The notes: a model not told the origin generated them from the sequence alone. A stretch of 64,000 bases of DNA from Sympetrum striolatum (GCA_947579665.1 CANPUZ010000050.1:806001-870000), one strand, 5' to 3'. Shown: positions 10,688 through 22,043, counted from the stretch's first letter. Numbers and translations: made by a program.

Positions 10688-13600
10688 TTAATGATCCACT
10701 TGCATTATTTCCGTTTCACCTTCTTTCAAGAGTTCTTCAAACATCTCTTTCACTAAAATTCCTTCAAAATATTTAATTATTTTCTCAATATTTCTATTAT
10801 CCATTTGTAGAAATGTTTTTCCCTCGTTATTTCTCACCCTCAATAACTTATTAAAAACATCAATTGAAACCTTATGTTTCGTCAAATCGAAAATATAAAA
10901 TGCATCATTTGCCCCGAGGAATTCTGACTCCATCATGGAATGGAAGAATGTGTTCCCATCGTTATCTTGTGCCAGAAGAAACTCTTCAAAACGACTTTCA
11001 CATTTTATAAACCGATGTGCATAATCTATTAAATCTGTCAGGCCCCTTCCCCTAAATGCTGCATAATGCAAACATGTCTGACCATATACAGTTCTCTCCA
11101 ACAAAAGGTCTGCTATTTCTTTTTCACACAAATACAAATGGAGAAAAGTGTATTTATCACTAGCAATGATATGAAATATGTTTGTATTATTAATAGTTTT
11201 ACTTTTAAGCAAATGTTTGAAACACTCATCGTCAACATTTTCCCTTACACTATTCAAATTGTCTATTAATATTTTAGGGGAATTGTATCTAAATAATAAA
11301 TGAATTATATTACAAACATAGTTATCTTTAGTAAGGAGCAATTCCTTAGTCTCCTCTTTTCCGAAAATATTGTCACAATATTGAATAATACCCTCTAACA
11401 TTATATTCCTACGAGCAGCTAAATGAAATATGTTTTCATTTTTACTATTTTTACTTTTAAGCAAATATTTGAAACTATCATCGCCAATAAATTCCTTCAC
11501 ATTATTCAAATTGTATATTAATATTTTTGGGGAATTATATTCAAATAAGAAATGAATTACATTTTGATCATTATTATCTTTGCTTAGGAGCAATTCCTTA
11601 GTCTCCTCTTTTCCTAAAATTTTTTCACAGCATTGAATAATATCATTTAGAATTATATCCTCACGGGCAGCTAAGTAAAATATGTTTCTATTATTGCTAC
11701 TTTTAAGTAAATCTTTGAAACTGTCTTTGCCAATAATTTCCATTACACTATTCAAATTGTCTATTAATATTTCAGGGGTATTATACTTGAATAACAAATG
11801 AATCACATTGCGATCGTTGTTATCTTTAGTAAGGAGCAATTCCTTAGTCTCCTCTTTTCCTAAAATATTGTCACAATATTGAATTATACCCTCTATAATT
11901 TTATCCTTACTAGCAGCTAAATGCAATATGTTTTTATTACAACTACTTTTAATTTTAAGCAACTCTTTAAAACTAACATAGCCAATGACTCCTTTGACGA
12001 TACTCAAATTTTCTATTAATATTTCAGGGGAATTATACTTGAATAACAAATGAATTACATTACAATCATTGTTATCTTTGCTAAGGAGCAATTCCTTAGT
12101 CTCCTCTTTTCCTAAAGTATTGTCACAATATAGAATAATACCAGCTAGAATTATATTCCTACGAGCAGCGAAATGAAATATGTTTTCATTATCACTACTT
12201 TTAATTTTAAGCAACTGTTTAAAAAAATCATCCCCAACAATTTTCTTTACGCTATTAAAATTGTCTATTAATATTTCAGGAGAATGAAAATGAAATAATG
12301 TATGAATTACATTATAGTCATCCTTATTTTCGAAAAGTAGCATTTCCATCATTTCCTCTTTTTCCAAATATTTACCAAAGAATTGTAAAATTTCATCAAA
12401 ATTCTTATCCCCTTTTGAAGCAGCTAAATGAAGTGCATTATTTAAGTTTTTATCTTTACTTGTTAAGAACTGTTTCATGTTGTAATTGTCCTTCAATACC
12501 TTCTCGATTACATTCAAATATTTTACCGTTTGGGTGCGTGGACCCCATTGCATTATAATATGTATCAAGTAATTACCACTAGAATTGCTACTGAGGAGAA
12601 ATTCTTTCATCTGTTCAGTGACAAAACATTCCTGAAATATGCTGATCACTTTCGGAAATGAATAGACTTTTTCATGATTATGATAAAATTTATCAAAAGA
12701 GTTCCCAATTAACCTAAATTTAAGATCATTGTCAATCAAGATTTCTGTTTCATTGTCAAAAACATTGTGCAATGCTTTGATGAAATTGCAGAATTTATTT
12801 ATACCTGCATCAAACATAAAATCATCTATTTCGGTCTCATACTCATCACTTTTAATTATCCTTTCCAAAAATTGCTCCTTTCCTAAATGATCTCTGAAAA
12901 AATTTAAAATATGAGCAAATATTTCAAATCTTTCATTCCTAATAGCATGGTGAAGTAAACCATTACTGTGGTAATCCATTTGTCTTAACAACAGCACAAG
13001 ACGCGTATCTTCCTTATCAATATCTTCTCCCCTTATTTTGCTTCTCGTATGCAAGCTACTCCCAGGTCCCCCATCACTTCCAAGTGGAATGCATTCAGTC
13101 AGTACATCGATTACTTCATCAGCACTCTCTGCGAATCTCACAAAATGTAGAAATAAAATAGAGTTAACCCCAAAATTTCTATTCAACAGATGTTTCATCA
13201 TTGAAACAGTGAGAAAACCCCCAACATGAATCATACTCTCTATTCTTGATTCAATTTCCTGAATCAACTTATTCACCACGCTTACCTCTACCTTTTGTTC
13301 AAAATTCACAAGCAGTTTTTTTATGATCTTAGCAGCACAATAACTATCAGAATTATAACGGATAGTCAATATTTGAGCCCTTTCCATTACATCTGAAAGA
13401 CAGGATATATTAAAGCATTCCTTTGAAACTTTCTCAAAACTATTATTTTCCAATGAACTGGAGAGAAATCTTCTAATTACTATGTAATTATCGTCAGATA
13501 TCAGTTTTATGATGTCCTCCTTTCGCAAGGTTTTCCTCACCGATTCAGCAATGAAAAATTCAGCGAACGTCTGGTGAAGAAAACGTATTTCTCCTCCATG

Positions 13601-16600
13601 TTCGTACACCACTCCTAGACCAATGCAGAGTTCCAAGTCATCTTCATCCAATTCTGTGGCTAGACATACTTTTCCGTCGTCTATTAACTGAATTGACAAT
13701 TCTGTGTGAATTCTAAAAGCATCTATTCTTGTATTTTTCACCAACTTTTCTTTTAGTTTACCCTCTTTCCTCAGATTTTGTTTTTCTTCAATATATATTA
13801 GTATTTTCTGACGTAAGAACTCATTGTAAAGGCTATAGATGTCATATGCTGTTTCGACATTAAAATTATCATTGAAATGAATGTCTCCTATCAAATAAAG
13901 ATGTAATGGGATGCCTATGAACTCCAGCGTTTCCTTATCCAACGCAGACTTCTCCAGAATATACTCAGCAAATTTTGTGAAATCTAAATTTTCTATATCA
14001 GATAAAATTGAGTTTAGGCTCTTTTCCATATCGATTTCTTTAAGTGCATGTATTAGCGCTTGGTGTTCTAACACAGTACCTTTTTTCTTTGATTTATCAA
14101 TGATATTTTGAATTTTTTCTGTGACCTCTTTCTCGCTTCTCTGGTGTCCTTTGCCCTTTGGATCCCTTAATTTGTTCTTCCAAAACTTATTCATGAATTC
14201 ATTTTGATATTCCTTTGATAGAGGCACCAATCGATGCGAGTATGTGTCCAAAGTTTTCTCCAATTTTTCCTGTTGATGCTTTCTGGTCGCTATTATCAAA
14301 TTAACCTCAGTCTTTTCCTTTAGAGTGGAAAGGATTTTAAGAGCACTGTTCATATATTTCGATGGAATTTCGTCATAACCATCAAAAAATATGAAACAGC
14401 GTCCTGGTCTATCACGGAATCTCCTGAAAAGGTGTTTCTCAAAACCGCCATTCAATCTTAACATTTGGCACAAGTGATCAATAACTTCTTCTTCGTTACT
14501 GCTTGGATTGAGGTTAGCCAAGGAGATAGGATCCTTCTCACTATTGGAAAACTTATTGAAATCGATTCTCCATATCCATGAATCGGACCTGTTTTTCCTC
14601 ACAGTACTGATAAGATTTGACACGACAGTAGATTTGCCACACCCTGCGTTATCAGATATTATGAGAATTCTTTTACTTTTCAGGAAATCCAATATCTCAT
14701 TTTCAGAGAATGACGCTACTTTCGTATGCTGTTTGAGTAAATCGCTAGTTGAATTTGAGTTTTTCAGATAAAACACTTTCTTCTCGTGGTGTAGCCAAAT
14801 AGTTGTTTTTCTTGAGTTTTTTCCAACTAAATCCATAAAAGTAGTGAATTCATTACTTCTAGAGATATATACTGATTTATCTTCCTGCATTACATCATCT
14901 GATTTCTCCATCCACTGCACTCGAATGTTTTTTATCAAATATTCCTCGAAATCCTCCTTACTGAATCCGGACAAGAAAACACTAGTGTCTCGAGGGATAT
15001 TGTCAAAAAACTCTACATCCACAGTAGTTGCCGTTAATGCTCTCTCAATATAAGTCGCAGGAACGTAACCCTGTGAATATAGATCCTTGCCATCATCTAC
15101 TTTAATTATTTCGCTAATTATTTGCATAATTTCATCCTCATTAAAATACTTGGGGAAATCTCCCGTCTGAACTCTAATATACTCCTCCTGTCCTTTGAAT
15201 ATAAAAGTTATACATTGAAGTTTGGATTTGTATTCATCCGTCAAGTCATCCCACTTATAATTTACAGCCCTTTTAAAGTTAAACATCTGATCAGTGGACT
15301 GGGAGCTTGTAATTATTATTATTTTCATTCCTTTGAGTAGGAATTCATTGAAATAATCTAAGTAATCAATGTTGAATCTCCATAGATTCATTTCCTCCTT
15401 ATCCATCACGAGTATGAGGTAATCCCAAACATAACCTTTCAATGCATTAACTATTTTACCATTTTCCCTTTCAATGCAATTCCTAGAGAAGAAGAGCACT
15501 TTTTTCTTCAAGAGGTCCCCGTATTTCTCTTTTAATTCGTGGAATACGTGTAAGGTGCACAGTTTTGTGCAATTCGTCGTTAACACAAAAATCCCTTCCC
15601 TCTTCAGTTCCGTATACTCTGGGAACGACGGGAAATCCTCCAAGTACTTACTAAATGGAGAAAATCCTTCTTTTAGTGGTGTTATTGTCTTTTCTTCGGA
15701 TGATATCGAATGATGCTTCTCCATTAACTCTTCCATTATCCGGTGAGGTTTCGTGTTTACACTTGGATCTGTCCACACTCTGCACTTGGGAATGACATTT
15801 TTTTCATAAAAGGAAAGTAGTCTGGACAATTCGGAAGTTTCCATTAGAATCCCTCTCGCAGTTTCTTCACCGTAGAATCCTATGACATATGGTACACGAG
15901 CTATTAGCTCACACTCCCACTTGCACTCCTCATAATCTGTGAAAATTGTTGCAATAGACGATTCTAAGTGACAGGAGCGACCTTCTAATGATTCCACTAC
16001 TCTGATGATATTCCAGAAGTCCTGTGTCAGCTTGGTCTGTTCCTCTCTGTATGGCTTCGCTCCATTTTCATACAGAGTGGTCATTGCCAAGTGACACAGT
16101 TCCTCCGCCACCACACCGTACACCAATGCCCTCTTTTGAGGGTCACCGGACATCAAGTTCTTGGCTCCGATGAAGATTTCCTTCAAATTTGAAAGAGTCA
16201 ATCCTAAGATATCCATCTCTTCCACCTCCAGACGATGCAATCTATTTACGTCCTCGGACTCGAAATCATAAAATACATCAAAATCTATAGTCTCCAAGAC
16301 CATCATTAACAATTTCACGATTTCGGATTCAAATAAATCCTTGTACATGGTCCTAACTGCTATCTGTTGCGGCCCCTTAAAGCCCTGCCGAGACAGACTA
16401 ACGGACATCAATTTATCGATGCAGGATTTGTCAGATTTTTTGTTATAATATTTAAGAAGGTGGTTTACACGAGTTAGATCTATTTCCAGATCATATAAAT
16501 CATCGATCTCGGACTCAGGAATCTTTGCACCGTTAGAAATAAGAAGGGCAGCTATCTCATAGTTCTCCTCTGAGAATGCATGGTACAGAGCGGAGTCTCC

Positions 16601-16711
16601 TTCATGTAAGAAGTACTGCTCAGCTGCATGATTCTCCATCAGACGACTCACGAGGTCGACGTCGCCTTCCTCGATGGCCTCGTGCAATTTCCTACACCCC
16701 TCGGCGTCCAT
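10688..16711 (-). CDS. NACHT-ankyrin (NLR-like) STAND ATPase, 2007 aa
   Basis: Large uninterrupted coding exon. Seen, in residues from Met1 at 16711: two ankyrin-like repeats (about 4-60); a helical region with EELCH at 203-207, where a zincin HExxH would sit; an alpha/beta region (about 365-600); a NACHT NTPase with Walker A SDNAGCGKST (686-695, Lys693), Walker B FFDGYDE (Asp777, Asp780, Glu781) and a following IIATRK strand; FLHQTFAEFF (1044-1053), matching the FxHxTFxEFF motif of animal and fungal NLR helical domains; then about 1410-1860, 83-residue ankyrin-like repeats, ending with a canonical GQTCLHYAA repeat. Known: NACHT proteins are ATP-switched scaffolds, often immune sensors. Inferred: cytosolic, since no signal peptide or membrane span is seen. 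The open frame extends 21 codons upstream, but those codons cross a splice acceptor, so Met at 16711 is the better start. No recognised gene name. Confidence 0.9.
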   Translation of the reverse strand: MDAEGCRKLHEAIEEGDVDLVSRLMENHAAEQYFLHEGDSALYHAFSEENYEIAALLISNGAKIPESEIDDLYDLEIDLTRVNHLLKYYNKKSDKSCIDKLMSVSLSRQGFKGPQQIAVRTMYKDLFESEIVKLLMMVLETIDFDVFYDFESEDVNRLHRLEVEEMDILGLTLSNLKEIFIGAKNLMSGDPQKRALVYGVVAEELCHLAMTTLYENGAKPYREEQTKLTQDFWNIIRVVESLEGRSCHLESSIATIFTDYEECKWECELIARVPYVIGFYGEETARGILMETSELSRLLSFYEKNVIPKCRVWTDPSVNTKPHRIMEELMEKHHSISSEEKTITPLKEGFSPFSKYLEDFPSFPEYTELKREGIFVLTTNCTKLCTLHVFHELKEKYGDLLKKKVLFFSRNCIERENGKIVNALKGYVWDYLILVMDKEEMNLWRFNIDYLDYFNEFLLKGMKIIIITSSQSTDQMFNFKRAVNYKWDDLTDEYKSKLQCITFIFKGQEEYIRVQTGDFPKYFNEDEIMQIISEIIKVDDGKDLYSQGYVPATYIERALTATTVDVEFFDNIPRDTSVFLSGFSKEDFEEYLIKNIRVQWMEKSDDVMQEDKSVYISRSNEFTTFMDLVGKNSRKTTIWLHHEKKVFYLKNSNSTSDLLKQHTKVASFSENEILDFLKSKRILIISDNAGCGKSTVVSNLISTVRKNRSDSWIWRIDFNKFSNSEKDPISLANLNPSSNEEEVIDHLCQMLRLNGGFEKHLFRRFRDRPGRCFIFFDGYDEIPSKYMNSALKILSTLKEKTEVNLIIATRKHQQEKLEKTLDTYSHRLVPLSKEYQNEFMNKFWKNKLRDPKGKGHQRSEKEVTEKIQNIIDKSKKKGTVLEHQALIHALKEIDMEKSLNSILSDIENLDFTKFAEYILEKSALDKETLEFIGIPLHLYLIGDIHFNDNFNVETAYDIYSLYNEFLRQKILIYIEEKQNLRKEGKLKEKLVKNTRIDAFRIHTELSIQLIDDGKVCLATELDEDDLELCIGLGVVYEHGGEIRFLHQTFAEFFIAESVRKTLRKEDIIKLISDDNYIVIRRFLSSSLENNSFEKVSKECFNISCLSDVMERAQILTIRYNSDSYCAAKIIKKLLVNFEQKVEVSVVNKLIQEIESRIESMIHVGGFLTVSMMKHLLNRNFGVNSILFLHFVRFAESADEVIDVLTECIPLGSDGGPGSSLHTRSKIRGEDIDKEDTRLVLLLRQMDYHSNGLLHHAIRNERFEIFAHILNFFRDHLGKEQFLERIIKSDEYETEIDDFMFDAGINKFCNFIKALHNVFDNETEILIDNDLKFRLIGNSFDKFYHNHEKVYSFPKVISIFQECFVTEQMKEFLLSSNSSGNYLIHIIMQWGPRTQTVKYLNVIEKVLKDNYNMKQFLTSKDKNLNNALHLAASKGDKNFDEILQFFGKYLEKEEMMEMLLFENKDDYNVIHTLFHFHSPEILIDNFNSVKKIVGDDFFKQLLKIKSSDNENIFHFAARRNIILAGIILYCDNTLGKEETKELLLSKDNNDCNVIHLLFKYNSPEILIENLSIVKGVIGYVSFKELLKIKSSCNKNILHLAASKDKIIEGIIQYCDNILGKEETKELLLTKDNNDRNVIHLLFKYNTPEILIDNLNSVMEIIGKDSFKDLLKSSNNRNIFYLAAREDIILNDIIQCCEKILGKEETKELLLSKDNNDQNVIHFLFEYNSPKILIYNLNNVKEFIGDDSFKYLLKSKNSKNENIFHLAARRNIMLEGIIQYCDNIFGKEETKELLLTKDNYVCNIIHLLFRYNSPKILIDNLNSVRENVDDECFKHLLKSKTINNTNIFHIIASDKYTFLHLYLCEKEIADLLLERTVYGQTCLHYAAFRGRGLTDLIDYAHRFIKCESRFEEFLLAQDNDGNTFFHSMMESEFLGANDAFYIFDLTKHKVSIDVFNKLLRVRNNEGKTFLQMDNRNIEKIIKYFEGILVKEMFEELLKEGETEIMQVDH
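11140..12470 (-). repeat. Intragenic tandem repeat, about 249-bp units
   Basis: The coding sequence for EETKELLL recurs at 11341, 11593, 11839 and 12091, and in diverged form near 12340: steps of 252, 246 and 252 bp. Each unit encodes about 83 residues with two ankyrin-like halves (NVIHLLFKYNSPEILI and NIFHLAAR types). All steps are multiples of three, so the frame is kept. The inner units are alike at DNA level, which suggests recent unequal exchange. Confidence 0.85.
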
Positions 16712-16758
16712 TGCAACCACTTCCAACTGCACGAGGTCCACACTGCAATGAGATGGCA
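16712..16758 (-). other. 5' UTR part of the coding exon and 3' splice site
   Basis: On the minus strand a pyrimidine-rich tract ends in TTTTCTTCCAG just before 16758, a good splice acceptor. The 47 nt from there to the start codon contain no ATG. A weaker alternative acceptor (CATTGCAG) would place the exon edge at 16742. The first ATG after the junction is the chosen start, with A at -1 and G at +4. Confidence 0.6.
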
Positions 16759-17494
16759 CTGGAAGAAAATGCAAGCATTAATTAACAGCTGAATTGAACT
16801 GAGCAATCAGTTCCATATTTCTATTAAAGAATTGCAAAAATAAATCAGCGGAAATTCCAGTTTAATCTCAATGGGGAAAGTAAATTTTGGTAAATATCAC
16901 TCCAAAAGCCTTAATCTTAATACATGCTTCATAATTGTTTGAGGATGGAAAATACATGGCTATAATTCTTTCGAAACCAATATACCAGGAAACTGAAAAT
17001 ATAATAGCATCTACAAAGCCCCAAAAACTCAATATTCAATACCCTAACTTATTTATGAAAATATTTTCAATCTTATTCATATATCTCAGAAAAGACTCGG
17101 CTGGTACAGAAGCTCAAACAAACTTCGAATTATTTAAGTTTTTGTATAGTTTTCTGCGAGATTCTTCAAAGGATATTTTTAGCAGCCCCTCATGTTTAAA
17201 TCTCATAAAATTTCTTCTTTCTCATTTAGTCTATCAGTTATTTTTAGATTTAAATTTAAGTGGTTTTCGCTTTCCAATGTCTTTTATTCACGAGTAGCCA
17301 CTGTAGCCTTTTATCGGTGAAGTAAGCTCTGATGAACTTGTCAGGGGGCAGCAACGAACACTGACAACCACTCACTGATCGGAAAATCCCATCAGCCGGG
17401 ATTCGAACCCGGAACCTTGTTGCCTGCAGTGATAGCGCAGATGGAATGCTTATAATGGAATGTTTATAATCTCGAAATGTTAACAAAATATTCT

Positions 17495-17625
17495 TGTATT
17501 TTATGATTTCTCTCGCAAATTCGAATCGACCAAAATAAGAAATCTCTCTTCTCTTCCCTTTCTTTTGGTGCTTGATTCTACTTCCTGCTACTATTCTTTC
17601 TAATTCAAATTTTCAAACGAAATAG
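17495..17625 (-). repeat. SINE-like family A, partial copy
   Basis: Complement of the body: ATTCGAATCGACCAAAATAAG, then CCCTTTCTTTTGGTGCTTGA and ATTCTTTCTAATTCAA. Head and tail missing. Confidence 0.5.
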
Positions 17626-18159
17626 GGCCTCCAACGATAGCAATGAACTTTGCGCGTACTTCATAAAGATTTTGGTCGTCTTGCAATATGCAAGCATGTT
17701 GAAGAATGATATACTATTGCCTGCACCTACGAAATGTTAAAACTAATGGACTCTTATGCAGCTACGACTACGCCGTTAGATTTTTTGTGGGGTGTTGTAC
17801 CATGCAATTGAAAATGTAATAGCGTCCACAGAGTCCCAAGGCCTCTCACGGTTTCTCAAATTTCAAGTCGATAAATCGGTAAAGTCCTCCAAAGAAACTC
17901 TGAATTCCCCTTTAAATGAACGTACGTTTTCAAATGGTGCATTGGCTTTGAACCAAGGACCTTTCAGAAATCGGTGCATTGCGTTTGTGAAGCGTGTTCA
18001 TTACTGCCTCTCGCGTGTCGGGTTATTTATTTCTTTCGGGAAATGTTCCATAGAAAAAATTGATATCTGCGGCATTCATTTCATCAAGGTGAATTAAAAT
18101 CACCTTGTGTTGAACTAAGAATGGTTTTGCAAGATATGATTACGTATAATGACCTGGTG

Positions 18160-19430
18160 GGGATACCACTAATTTATTCCAAAGTTTGATGTAGATATCA
18201 TTACGGAAACTACGTATAATAAGTTTCCATAATCCCCGTTTGCAATGCACAGAGGAATGTAAATGGCATCGAACCAAGGATCGTTAGGAAAACCATAAAA
18301 TTCGTAAATGAAAAAATTCTCAAATATAGCCGTAATATATTTAAATTGGAGAATTGTGCACCCACCCGGCGTCGAACTCAAGCTCATTTAATGACAGTTC
18401 TATAGATATTGATATAGAGGAGCGCGTTTTCTGGGACCTCTGTGCTTTGATTTCCTTATCCTACCAGGGTAGAGCTGAAAATATTTTTGAAACTTAATCA
18501 TAAATAATTTGAAATTCCCGCCGTAGATTTCAAATAGTAGAGACGCCTGATGTCGAACCCATGTCCTTTTGTAAGTATAAATACATAGAACGCACTGGCA
18601 GAAATGAAACTTATTTGATTCAAATTTAGAAGTCGATATCATAACGGGAAGGTCCAAAATTAAGACTCCATTATCCCCATCTGAAATGCTAAGGAGAATG
18701 TAAATGGCTCTCTGGGATCGAACCAAGGATGATCAGGGAAACCTAAAACAGCGTATACGATATGTATCTATGATCTTAATTCACATGCCAAGTTTGTATA
18801 TTATCGGGAAGGGGTTCTAAAAAATATTAAAAATCGTAGCTATTTCTACCTTTAAAGAAGCCTGGTGTCGAACCCAGAACATATTGCCAGATCTGAAAAC
18901 CCTATTATAACTTGGTACGACTTGATCTTATTGAATGCAATGTTTGAAGTCGATATCATACAAGGAACATCCTAAATTAAGATTCCTGTTTTCCCCATTT
19001 GAAATACATGAGTGAATGTTAATTTCGATCTGACATCGAACCCAGTGTCATTATGGAAACAGTAAACAGCGTATAAGAAGTGTATTTATGTATTTATGAT
19101 CTCTATTCACATACCGGGTTTTACTTTTCCGTTTTATCGGGAAGTGATTCCAAAAATTCTTACAAATAAACGCAATGTGGTTTTAAACGGAATGTTTGCA
19201 CCCACCTGGTGTCGACCTCACGCTCATATGGGTGATATTTGTGTGATTATTGATATAAAATAGCGTTTACTCAGGGATATCCTTGATTGCGAATTTTCTA
19301 TCCTATCGGGAAGTCGGGAAAGAAATTTTGTAAAATATTTTTCAAAATTTTGCGGAATGTAGCAAAAATGGCTGTAATATTGTATCTGCTATTTAAATTT
19401 CATAGTTTAAATATAATGACGTTTCAAAAA
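18160..19430 (-). repeat. Array of about 165-bp units with B-box-like motifs, block 1
   Basis: Complements of a GGTTCGAnnCC-type motif recur at about 18270, 18369, 18551, 18716, 18867, 19033 and 19209; most steps are 150-180 bp. A second landmark, GAAGTCGATATCAT...GGGAAGG, recurs at 18631 and 18950 (319 bp), so the array also has a two-unit period. Units are strongly diverged. Confidence 0.6.
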
Positions 19431-19504
19431 ATTGTTACCTTTTCATATATTCTTACTTGAGCTTTGACCATTGATGTGATATAAGCTTAAAATCCCCGTG
19501 CATT

Positions 19505-19830
19505 CAAATGAGAACACTCTTGAACTCGGATTTAACAATCACCTTGGTCGTCAGGGGGACAGTTTGTTTACTACGGCGACATTTCACGTAATTTTCAGCT
19601 GCTTTCTCTTAATTCTAGTAATTTCGACTCGAAAACGATATTTCACGGCCGAAATAAGAATCTTTATTCAATTTTCTTTCTTATAATGATTGTCTCGAAT
19701 TCGACCATTATTTCCTATTCAATTCTTCAAATAAAATGAATCTCTTAATCGGTAAAAACGAATTTTACATGCATTTCTCACGTAAAATATTTGCCCTGAC
19801 CTAGCGTCGAACCGAGGATAGTCTTGGAGG
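19505..19830 (-). repeat. SINE-like family A copy within the array
   Basis: Complement of the tail (ACAATCACCTTGGTCGTCAGG at about 19537), body (ATTTCGACTCGAAAACGATAT) and head (CTAGCGTCGAACCGAGG at 19800). The head is shared with the array unit at 23541, which suggests the SINE and the array units share an origin. Confidence 0.6.
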
Positions 19831-19834
19831 ATGT

Positions 19835-20700
19835 CTTTGTAGTTTTCGTTGGATATGCATAGCTTCCAGCGATAATTTCAACTTTCTAATTTGCCGGAAA
19901 ATACCTCGAAAAAATTCCGACAGTCCCTGCAATGCATCCTAATGTTAAATAAATCGGGAATTTGGGGCCTTCTGGAATCGGACCCATGATCCTGAGGTCC
20001 AAAATTATAGTCGCATTTTTTTCTGGTGGTTATATCGTTTGGCCAATACGTCGGAAAAATTTCAAGTGAGTGGCACTTGCGAAACATAGTTAGAATTTTA
20101 ATCCCCTATATATAGGTATACCCGGAGAAGCGTCAATATATAATAGATAGGAGTAAAAGTTGACTGCATACTGCAAGTATATCTTTAAAGTACTGTACTT
20201 TTCAAAGACTTAATAAATATCGTAAAATATTTGCCATGTATTACTTCTGTTCACATGCCTGGCCGTAGACCTTCCTACCTATCGGTATATGAATCTTAAA
20301 TAAGTTAAAGTTCGTGCCATACGTTTCAAATAGCAGAGACGCCTTCAATCGAACCCACGACCTTTTGGAAGATGCGAATACATATAACGCCCTTGCAGAT
20401 AAGAAACTTACTTAACTCAAATCTCGAAAATAATATATTACCGGGATGGAACTAAAATCTGACTTCGTTAACCCCGTTTGATATGCATAGGGTTAATGGC
20501 TCTCTGGGATCGAACTAAGGACCATCAGTGAAACGATGAACAACGTATATAATATAAATTTATGATTTCTATTCACATGCCGAGTTTGAAGTTTCTATGT
20601 TATCGGAAAGGGGCTAAAAATTCTATTTTAAATCATAGCCATTTCTAATTTAATAGACTCCTGGTATCGAACCCATTATGCATTGTCAGATATGAATACA
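19835..20700 (-). repeat. Array of about 165-bp B-box units, block 2
   Basis: B-box-like complements at about 19975, 20346, 20508 and 20666 (the last three 162 and 158 bp apart). Near 20100 lies a boundary sequence CCCCTATATATAGGTATACCCGG that recurs at the end of the arrays near 23840 and, inverted, near 36670. Confidence 0.55.
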
Positions 20701-20869
20701 CATTATATCTATATATAGTATCAAAGGTATTGATTATGTTCTTTACACTTACCCTCTGGTGAATGAGAGAGGCAGTAGGATGGATCGACAAAACGTTTTT
20801 TTTAATCAATCTACGGCTAGTGCTTGTGGTTAACGGTATATGTCTTTTTATATATATATATAAATTCAG

Positions 20870-21500
20870 CCTGTGTTTGTTTGTAGCCGCAAAACTCGAA
20901 AAATACTCGGTCGATTGACTTGAAATTATACCACAACGTTGCATTCAAATACGAGTGTTTATATAGTAAAGAATGTTGACATTTAGCCCTCGGTTCGATC
21001 CCAGACGAATCAAAGCATTTCCATAAGAAATGCACGTAAAGTTCATTTTTGCCGCTGCAGGATTCATATCTTTTGAAAAATTAAATTAAAAGTAATGGTC
21101 GTAAGAAGTTGAGAGAAGCACAAAAAGCAGTCAAAATAAATTAAAAATCTTATTTTGGTCGTGGATTACTGTTTTTGAATTAAATTATCGAGATTTTACA
21201 TGAAAAACGGGATATTTTTCTAAAAGTTTTAGACAACCGGTCCCCTTGACAACAAATGCCATTTTTGAATCCGAGCTCCTACATATTGGCCTATTTTGAG
21301 TTAAGAAGAAGAGAAACGCTGTCGATTCCGGTAACGTTGATTAGTTTAATCAATCGTTGGAAGCGATTCAAATGATCTATGTTCCAAAAATGAAATGTGA
21401 GCTAATTTGATACCGAATATTGTATTCAGTTCAACTCATTTGTTTTGGAAGTGATTTAATAATCTCTTTACGAAAATCAACGTATAAGTTACTGTATATT
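20870..21500 (+). repeat. Second copy of the 640-bp interspersed repeat
   Basis: Parallels 8060-8710: GGTCGATTGACTTGAAATTA, CCTCGGTTCGATCCCAGACGA, SINE A body, tail CAACCGGTCCCCTTGACAAC, and the 3' part GTATTCAGTTCAACTCATTTG. Confidence 0.65.
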
Positions 21501-22041
21501 TGATTTTTGCTTTCAATCCGGTTCATTTCTTTCGTATTTCATTTCATATCTCTCTGAACCAAAGCAGAGCTTGGCCGAGTTTAGCTCGTAACACAAAAAA
21601 ATTTCAACTCGCTGAGATTATATCTTAGAGGTTCCGCTCTTCACTGTAAATTTTAAATTGTTACGAAAAATGTCAAACTTTGCAGTTTTTCCTCATGGTT
21701 TTCATCAATGCTTCCGGAGTGATTTAATTGCAATTCAATACAAATATTTCTTGTTTGTTGCTCAATATTAACGATATAGTGCGTAGGTATCAAGGAAAAT
21801 GGTTTCTTAGTTTTCCGAAATTCGTGAAGACGACAAATGTACTGAAATGTGTGCTTATCAAAGAAATGTTGCTTGGCAAGAAGCTCAGTTGTAGCTAAGG
21901 AAGTTCTAGTTTAAGTAACTTTTCTCTGCTAAAATTTCATTAAAATGATGTGATTGCAATTTCAAATATTAGACGCACTCGAATTTAAGTCACTCCCGAT
22001 TCTAGGAAAGCTCAAAAACTGCAAATGTTTATAATTGAAAA
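21501..22041. other. Intronic spacer, nothing recognised
   Basis: AT-rich, no coding frame of note and no match to the other repeats in the window. Confidence 0.3.
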
Positions 22042-22043
22042 TA

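Noticed and set aside
12298..12558. Plus-strand open frames inside the large gene (also at 11066, 13911, 14508, 15474)
   Set aside because: They are antisense shadows of the 2007-codon gene, with no motifs of their own.
16711..16774. Start of the NACHT protein at the upstream in-frame ATG (16774)
   Set aside because: Those 21 codons cross the pyrimidine tract and acceptor TTCTTCCAG, so the ATG is most likely intronic.
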